NCBI GenBank assembly: GCA_016292215.1
Contig: JAEFBB010000024.1
Coordinates: 1 to 34,231, forward strand
Length of the DNA: 34,231 bases
Direction: 5' to 3'
DNA from: Saccharofermentans sp.
GTDB taxonomy: Bacteria > Bacillota > Clostridia > Saccharofermentanales > Saccharofermentanaceae
Under the pieces are notes generated by a model. That model made no database searches. It was not told the DNA's origin and saw nothing but the letters and a program-made list of their open reading frames with translations. Of the stretch, positions 30,044-34,231 are shown one piece after another (position 1 is the stretch's first letter; each line of letters starts with the position of its first letter). Both the position numbers and the translations under genes were made by a program.

Positions 30044-30982
30044 ATGGCTAAGGCTAGTACAATTAACAAAAGAATAATGGCAAAAAAGGATATGAACTTT
30101 TTTGCCGAATTCACAGCCAATGCGGCTAAAGCTGCTAGAATGTTGGGCTACGGCGTTGCTATCGGTTTCCTGGTAGTAGCAGTAGTGCTCGGCTTGATCA
30201 TAGCTTTCTTCATCAGAAATCAGATCATTAAGGGTCAGATCAATGATATGAAGGAGCTCCTTGCAGGCCCCAACTATGCTTCACTCGAGGCAGAAGCTCA
30301 ACAGCTTACTGAAGAGCTCAATAAGAAGACAAACTACTTCTTCGCACTTACTCAGATGCGTAAGACAGTAGACCTTATTGATGCGGCTCCGACAGATCTT
30401 CCTGAGATCATTGAAAAGTGCATCCCCAGTGATTCTTATGTCTCTACATACACTATTACAAGTTCTCAGCTGACTCTTGAAGGTACTTCGTTCACATACT
30501 ACAGCCCTATCGATATGGTTAATATGTTGAATCAGAAGAATGTCTTCACAGGAAGACCGGCAATCACTGTTGGCCGTGTAGATCCTGTTGCAACAGGTCT
30601 TATGGACACAATGATCGAAGGTGACAAGATCAATGTCATCAACAACTATTACAACTTTGTTATTTCCGGAACATTGGTAACTAATGTTCATATCTCTATC
30701 ACACGTTACGTAGATGGCGCTGATGATGCAACTTCACTCGGCGGCGTTCAGATTATTGACGTCAGAGCAGGCGAGTCTTACACGATCAGTGAAGGCGTTG
30801 CTGAATATGAGTATGCCGGCGTTAAGTATACTCTTACAAGAATCTATGTTGACGGTATCCAGGTCGAAGATTCAAGCTTCGCTACCTACAAGGATGAAAA
30901 CAGATTCACCGATGTTGCCCGCGGCAATACAGATGTCAAGTTCTACTACACACCTGTTACCGCTGACGCGACTGAAGGCTAA
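30044..30982 (+). CDS. pilN: PilN-like alignment protein with long C-terminal domain
   Basis: A 312-residue protein at the PilN position. A short cytoplasmic N-terminus (residues 1-33) is followed by a membrane helix (about 35-57), a coiled-coil section (60-110) and a small domain with DAAPTDLPEIIEKCIPSDSY (115-211), like typical PilN. The INLLP-type motif that binds PilM is not clear; the start reads STINKRIMAKKD. From about 212 to 305 there is an extra section, VHISITRYVDGADDAT, then VRAGESYTISEGVAEYEY and VKFYYTPV, whose pattern recalls MucBP-type repeats. Ordinary PilN is near 180-210 residues. It follows pilM with AAGGAGGGGG before the ATG. Assignment is by position and topology. Confidence 0.78.
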   Translation: MAKASTINKRIMAKKDMNFFAEFTANAAKAARMLGYGVAIGFLVVAVVLGLIIAFFIRNQIIKGQINDMKELLAGPNYASLEAEAQQLTEELNKKTNYFFALTQMRKTVDLIDAAPTDLPEIIEKCIPSDSYVSTYTITSSQLTLEGTSFTYYSPIDMVNMLNQKNVFTGRPAITVGRVDPVATGLMDTMIEGDKINVINNYYNFVISGTLVTNVHISITRYVDGADDATSLGGVQIIDVRAGESYTISEGVAEYEYAGVKYTLTRIYVDGIQVEDSSFATYKDENRFTDVARGNTDVKFYYTPVTADATEG

Positions 30983-31002
30983 GTGTAAGGGAGGAAATAA
31001 TA

Positions 31003-32004
31003 ATGGGTAATCTTACAGCAAGAGAAAAGGCCTTTATGTACGCGGTCACTTTGTTGATCATCATTGTTCTTGGTTATTTCTTCGGAATCAGAACACTCAA
31101 CGATAAGTACGATCAGTACAAGGCAGAATTACAGGAATTGAAAGAAAGACAGGCATATCTCGATATGCTCAGAGCTAACAATGAGAACATGAGAACTGAG
31201 ATCGACGATCTTAACGAGCAGTGCTCAGAACTCGAGATGTCATTCATTGATAAGCTTGAGACAGAAGTAATCCAGCAGTATGTCCTCAGCACATTCGAAA
31301 AGTCAGGCTGCCCTTACCTCGTAGGTATCACAAGCACAGATATCGGTATGGCTACAGTCTCATATCCTGACGGAACAGCATCACCTGACAGCCTTGTCTG
31401 CATGCAGGTTGTAGTTGTTTATTCTTCTACCGACGGTTATACAGTTACACAGTACAACCGTACACCTGACTTTACAGGTTCGGATGAAGAAGTTGCAGCA
31501 ACTCTCGAAGAGTTGATGGGCAAGTTCGGAAAAGATGAGTATGCCGAGAGAACAGGTTATTATGAATTCCTTAAGGCTTTGAAGAAGCTCAATTCTGATA
31601 ACCCTCAGTGCATCAAGGTAGACACGATCAAAGTTGAAGAAGGCAACGGTGCTATGAAGCTTACAGCCGCAATCAACTTCTACGGTGTAGTTCTCAACAA
31701 CAGAATTTCTATCGATAACAGAACTGATCCGTACACAAGCTGGTCCGGTCATAAGAATGTTGATACATCCGGCGGATTCATCGGCTTCCCTTACGTCTGC
31801 GACTACAAGGACAGCTTATGGTATGGCCTTGAGAACCATAACATCGAAGAAGGCGCAGATAAGCCGTTCGCTCCGTACTGGGCAGTTGCAATCTTCAACG
31901 AGCAGCTCAAGACAGCTGGCGATCTCAAGACTCTCTTGGATTTCGACGCTAAGATGGCTGCAGAAGAAGCTGCTCTGGCTACCCCTACACCGGCAGCAAC
32001 ATAA
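31003..32004 (+). CDS. pilO: PilO-like alignment protein (enlarged)
   Basis: A 333-residue protein with one membrane helix at about 10-30 (FMYAVTLLIIIVLGYFFGI), a coiled coil (about 30-75, KAELQELKERQAYLDML), and a PilO-like domain in the outer region. PilO is usually about 200 residues. Here the region about 110-330 is longer, with PDSLVCMQVVVVYSSTDGYT, AINFYGVVLNNRISIDN and GGFIGFPYVCDYKDSLWYGL, and a short Ala/Thr/Pro tail. It forms the PilM-PilN-PilO alignment complex in the envelope. AGGGAGGAAA precedes ATG 31003, 20 bases after pilN. The extended outer part may match the extended PilN. Assignment by position and topology is good. Confidence 0.8.
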   Translation: MGNLTAREKAFMYAVTLLIIIVLGYFFGIRTLNDKYDQYKAELQELKERQAYLDMLRANNENMRTEIDDLNEQCSELEMSFIDKLETEVIQQYVLSTFEKSGCPYLVGITSTDIGMATVSYPDGTASPDSLVCMQVVVVYSSTDGYTVTQYNRTPDFTGSDEEVAATLEELMGKFGKDEYAERTGYYEFLKALKKLNSDNPQCIKVDTIKVEEGNGAMKLTAAINFYGVVLNNRISIDNRTDPYTSWSGHKNVDTSGGFIGFPYVCDYKDSLWYGLENHNIEEGADKPFAPYWAVAIFNEQLKTAGDLKTLLDFDAKMAAEEAALATPTPAAT

Positions 32005-32050
32005 AAAAATAACCAATTGTGGCAGAAATTTGAAAAAAAGTGAAAAAAAG
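32003..32050 (+). promoter_or_regulatory. Phased A-tracts upstream of pilin promoter
   Basis: Runs of seven A residues lie at 32003-32009, 32033-32039 and 32043-32049. The spacings are 30 and 10 bases, multiples of a helical turn; the last two are an exact tandem TGAAAAAAAG. This would give intrinsic DNA curvature or an UP-element-like region just before the -35 at 32053. Confidence 0.6.
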
Positions 32051-32052
32051 TG

Positions 32053-32081
32053 TTGCAATTGTTTACAGTACCCTGTATAAT
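32053..32081 (+). promoter_or_regulatory. Strong promoter for first tiny pilin
   Basis: TTGCAA (32053-32058), 17-bp spacer, perfect TATAAT (32076-32081). AGGAGGAAT then gives an excellent ribosome-binding sequence before ATG 32120. This would allow high expression of the first tiny pilin independent of the pilB operon. Confidence 0.82.
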
Positions 32082-32119
32082 CAGGCTACAAACTCAAAAA
32101 CTTACAGGAGGAATCTAAA

Positions 32120-32323
32120 ATGAAGAAGATTCAGAAGTCAAAGAAGGGTTTCACACTCGTAGAGATGGTTCTCGTTATTGCTATCATCGTTATCCTCGCA
32201 GCAGTTCTCGTTCTTGGTATCGGTACATACCTCAACAAGGCTAAGGCAGCTGCAAGCTCCGTTGCTAAGCATAACTCTGATGTTAGCGAAGTTGATAAGG
32301 AAATCGAAGCTCAGCTCGGCTAA
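32120..32323 (+). CDS. Tiny type IV pilin, putative major subunit
   Basis: A 67-residue precursor. The N-terminus MKKIQKSKKG is a short, basic class III leader ending in Gly, followed by FTLVEMVLVIAIIVILAAV, with Glu at mature position 5. The mature protein would be only 57 residues, essentially one helix with a short polar end (YLNKAKAAASSVAKHNSD ... EAQLG). The usual proline near mature residue 22 is missing, and Phe1 and Tyr27 are the only aromatic residues. It has its own strong promoter and is followed by a strong terminator, which suggests high and separate expression, so I regard it as the likely major pilin. A prepilin peptidase is not in the window. Pilin identity is firm, major status inferred. 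Confidence 0.86.
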   Translation: MKKIQKSKKGFTLVEMVLVIAIIVILAAVLVLGIGTYLNKAKAAASSVAKHNSDVSEVDKEIEAQLG

Positions 32324-32363
32324 TAACATCTCTAACATCTAATTCTAATAAGAATTAAAACTG

Positions 32364-32402
32364 TTAGCGGAGGACCAAGTCCTCCGCTAATTGTTTGTTA
32401 AC
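32364..32402 (+). terminator. Intrinsic terminator after first tiny pilin
   Basis: A perfect 12-bp stem (TTAGCGGAGGAC, 32364-32375; GTCCTCCGCTAA, 32379-32390) with loop CAA and a T-rich TTGTTTGTT tail. It separates the first pilin from the next pilin operon. Confidence 0.92.
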
Positions 32403-32468
32403 AAAAAGTTACAAATTTTAACAAATTATGAATTTTACTGTTGAAATTTCCACAGAAGAAAGTATAAT
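32396..32468 (+). promoter_or_regulatory. Promoter for second pilin operon, shared module
   Basis: TTGAAA (32441-32446), 16-bp spacer, TATAAT (32463-32468). Upstream lie TGTTAACA (32396-32403), AAAAAGTTA and GAATTTT-A-CTGTTGAAATTT (32430-32449), the same elements as before the PilX-like gene (19146-19200). Confidence 0.78.
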
Positions 32469-32513
32469 ACACATATAGAAGTATAAGATTTTCTCACGAT
32501 TCTGGAGGGCGTT

Positions 32514-32741
32514 ATGCACAGAATATCCAAGAAGACAAATTCTAAGTGTGGTTTTACACTTACTGAAATGATGATAGTTGTTGCCATTATCATTATTATA
32601 GCTGCAGTTGTCGGTGTTGGCATTGCAGACTTGATCAAAGCTGCTAACGAATCCAATGATGCTGTTGCAGCTTCCTCCGAATCACTTAAGAAACAGATTA
32701 ACAGCAGCGAGACAAAGCTGGAAGGTTATAATTTCGGTTAA
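32514..32741 (+). CDS. Second tiny type IV pilin
   Basis: A 75-residue precursor with leader MHRISKKTNSKCG and mature start FTLTEMMIVVAIIIIIAAVVG, with Glu at position 5. The mature part is 62 residues and ends SETKLEGYNFG. It is about as small as the first pilin but differs in sequence after the helix, so it is a paralogue rather than a copy. The leader includes Cys just before the cleavage Gly. CTGGAGGG precedes the ATG. It begins a second operon with two larger pilin-like genes downstream. It may be a minor or alternative pilin subunit; the order alone does not say which. Pilin identity is firm. Confidence 0.85.
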   Translation: MHRISKKTNSKCGFTLTEMMIVVAIIIIIAAVVGVGIADLIKAANESNDAVAASSESLKKQINSSETKLEGYNFG

Positions 32742-32779
32742 TATATTTCAAGGGTAAATAATTTCAGAGGTACTATATT

Positions 32780-33385
32780 ATGAAGAGACGAATTAAAAGA
32801 TTAAATCATAAGGGATTTACCCTTGTCGAGACCCTCTTGTCAGCTGTTATTCTCGTTGTCATCTCCACGATGCTTTTCAACGGATTCATAGCTACCATGG
32901 GTTTCTCTTATCAGACTTCCGTATATGTAAAGTCCGGTGCTAATAACTACACCGCCTGCATGAATGAAGTTGCTGCATGGAGCCACCTGGAGAACTGCGG
33001 CGCTGACGGAAGAGAAGTACGTGGCAAGAATTATTACGCAGCTAACGGAAATTACTCGGATACTTTGGAATTCGATTGCGGATCATGGCCTTATACTTTA
33101 GAGGAGCTTAATGTTCAGATCGTAGCTTATACAGATCTTAAGCTCACAGTTCCTAATACAGTTAACGGTTATGAATTCTCACCTAAGAATGAATCATTAG
33201 CTGATAACAGAAAAGCAATCGTTTACTATCCTGAGTACTGGCAGGGTTCCAATTCTTCTTCCTTAGGAAAAGTAATCGTAATGTATAACGCTAAGACGAA
33301 TAAGTATTATTGGGTTGTTGACACAGGCAATAAGAATCTTGCCGGTGCAGAGAAGGTCAGCAATACACCTATACATTCATCCTAA
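32780..33385 (+). CDS. Type IV pilin-like minor subunit (201 aa)
   Basis: A 201-residue precursor with leader MKRRIKRLNHKG and mature start FTLVETLLSAVILVVISTML, with Glu5. The mature protein of 189 residues has a conserved helix and a globular domain containing three cysteines (TACMNE, ENCGAD, DFDCGSW-like), of which two could form a disulfide. The globular domain is not recognised. The size and position after the tiny pilin suggest a minor pilin of the PilV/PilW type. TTTCAGAGG is the ribosome-binding sequence, and the gene starts 38 bases after the second tiny pilin. Pilin class is firm, subtype unknown. Confidence 0.8.
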   Translation: MKRRIKRLNHKGFTLVETLLSAVILVVISTMLFNGFIATMGFSYQTSVYVKSGANNYTACMNEVAAWSHLENCGADGREVRGKNYYAANGNYSDTLEFDCGSWPYTLEELNVQIVAYTDLKLTVPNTVNGYEFSPKNESLADNRKAIVYYPEYWQGSNSSSLGKVIVMYNAKTNKYYWVVDTGNKNLAGAEKVSNTPIHSS

Positions 33386-33412
33386 TGCTATAAGAACGGG
33401 GGACAGCTGTTT

Positions 33413-34090
33413 ATGAATAAATTCAGAAAGAACAGAAAAGGTTTTACCTTAGTCGAAATGATCCTGTCACTAGCAATTATCTGCTTGTTAGGTGGTGTTA
33501 TTGCCGGTGTATGTGCTGCGATCTCCAATTCATTTGGTACGACATATAATATCGATGACTCAACAGACTACGCCATGTTATATGGTAAGGGCTTTGAGAA
33601 TTCCTTCCTTGTAAATACACAGGGCGCAGGCGCCACTGGTAATACATGGGAATGGTGGGTAGATTCAGGAAGTGCGATTCCGTATCTTAAGATGAGGACA
33701 AATACTCCCAATAAGACGATCAATGTCTTTGAGCCTAAGATGATCGGCAACAAGACCACAGATTCCAAGTGGAAGATCTATATGTTCTACAGATTTAATG
33801 ATTCTACAGCTACTGTAGATTACAAGATCTTCATCAAGGATAATTACGCCAAGACACCTTATGTCTATGTTTACGAAGACAGCTTCTGGGTACCTCAGTT
33901 CGAGAAGCGTGCAGAGTATGCAGGCGTAGGCACTTCAAGAACAGTAAAAGTCAGCGGAAATGCTATGACAGAAGATACATTTAAGAACACATATCATTTC
34001 ACTGATGACGAGTACAAGACTGTTAAGAAGTTCGTTGATGATCCGGCTAACGCAGGCTTTGGTTCAATCATCAAATACAACTGGGGCTGA
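33413..34090 (+). CDS. Type IV pilin-like minor subunit (225 aa)
   Basis: A 225-residue precursor with leader MNKFRKNRKG and mature start FTLVEMILSLAIICLLGGV, with Glu5. The outer domain (about 40-225) is rich in aromatic residues and Asn, including NTWEWWVDSGSAIPYLKM, KWKIYMFYRF and YVYVYEDSFWVPQF, and is not recognised. It is likely a minor pilin, as part of the tip or initiation complex. GGGGGA precedes the ATG, 27 bases after the preceding pilin gene. A strong hairpin terminator follows, so this is the last gene of the second pilin operon. Pilin class is firm, specific role inferred. Confidence 0.8.
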   Translation: MNKFRKNRKGFTLVEMILSLAIICLLGGVIAGVCAAISNSFGTTYNIDDSTDYAMLYGKGFENSFLVNTQGAGATGNTWEWWVDSGSAIPYLKMRTNTPNKTINVFEPKMIGNKTTDSKWKIYMFYRFNDSTATVDYKIFIKDNYAKTPYVYVYEDSFWVPQFEKRAEYAGVGTSRTVKVSGNAMTEDTFKNTYHFTDDEYKTVKKFVDDPANAGFGSIIKYNWG

Positions 34091-34111
34091 TATTAAGGAT
34101 TTAGTAAGTTC

Positions 34112-34143
34112 AGGGCTGTCTCAAATGAGACAGCCCTTTTTCT
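34112..34143 (+). terminator. Intrinsic terminator after pilin operon
   Basis: AGGGCTGTCTC (34112-34122) pairs with GAGACAGCCCT (34127-34137), loop AAAT, with a T-rich TTTTTCTT tail. Identical to the hairpin at 21481-21506 except for one loop base. Confidence 0.92.
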
Positions 34144-34148
34144 TGCAA

Positions 34149-34178
34149 TTGGATATATAACCATAGATTTGATAGAAT
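34149..34178 (+). promoter_or_regulatory. Promoter for next gene
   Basis: TTGGAT (34149-34154), 18-bp spacer, TAGAAT (34173-34178) with TGA extension. It lies 32 bases before an ATG at 34210. Confidence 0.55.
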
Positions 34179-34209
34179 TACCTAATTAAACATAAGGAAG
34201 ATAAACGTC

Positions 34210-34231
34210 ATGAAGATAAAAGTCGGTCTTG
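34210..34231 (+). CDS. Start of an unidentified gene (3' partial)
   Basis: ATG 34210 opens MKIKVGL before the window ends, with AAGGAAG nine bases upstream and an extended -10 further up. Only seven codons are visible, so no function can be given. It starts a new unit after the pilin terminator. Confidence 0.55.

Noticed and set aside
32120..32323. Conductive pilin of the Geobacter type
   Set aside because: Size is similar, but the mature protein has only Phe1 and Tyr27 as aromatics, so aromatic-based conduction is not supported.
1..34231. CRISPR arrays, insertion sequences, tRNA or rRNA genes
   Set aside because: No regular spaced repeats, transposase motifs or cloverleaf-type sequences were seen on either strand.

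Overview
The window looks like a chromosomal segment of an anaerobic monoderm Bacillota, most likely class Clostridia (gut or rumen type). The signs are a pyruvate:ferredoxin oxidoreductase end, DnaD plus DnaI-type replication genes, a zinc-type L28, YfhO-like membrane proteins, Asp23-like and DUF6062-like proteins, and type IV pilus genes with no outer-membrane secretin (PilQ) or PilP. Promoters resemble sigma-A sites (TTGnnn, 16-18 bp, TATAAT), often with an extended TGn -10. No genus can be assigned from the sequence alone.

Layout. 1-407 is the 3' end of a PFOR gene with its terminator. 573-4185 is a tight operon of a DnaD-like protein, a DnaI/DnaC-type loader ATPase, acpS, and a membrane SH3b protein whose NlpC/P60-like domain lacks the catalytic cysteine. 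rpmB (4263-4460) and an AT-rich DUF4190-like membrane protein (4640-5539) follow as single units. serS and a DUF4015-type glycosidase-like protein lie on the minus strand (5629-8327), facing a divergent NUDIX-like/YigZ pair (8493-9556). Then come an HtrA protease with a 47-residue membrane protein, a convergent SurA-like membrane protein, two overlapping YfhO-type genes with a DEDDh exonuclease (12966-19132), and a large PilX/GspK-like protein with its own promoter (19314-21452). A minus-strand cluster (21556-24553) holds yebC, a P-loop/Asp23-like fusion, a Cys/His-duplicated DUF6062-like protein and a cysteine-free DsrE/YedF-like protein.

The main system is a monoderm type IV pilus locus, 24836-34090, in the order pilB, pilT, pilC, pilM, pilN, pilO, two tiny pilins (67 and 75 aa precursors), then two larger pilin-like proteins (201 and 225 aa). 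PilB and PilT would drive extension and retraction, PilC is the platform, and PilM/N/O form the alignment complex. No prepilin peptidase (PilD) is in the window, so processing must depend on a gene elsewhere. Unusual points are the long C-terminal extension on PilN that resembles a MucBP-type domain, an enlarged PilO, very small pilins without the usual proline near mature residue 22, and phased A-tracts upstream of the first pilin promoter. A shared promoter module also links the second pilin operon to the PilX-like gene about 13 kb away. I infer that the PilX-like protein is a tip or adhesin component of the same pilus.
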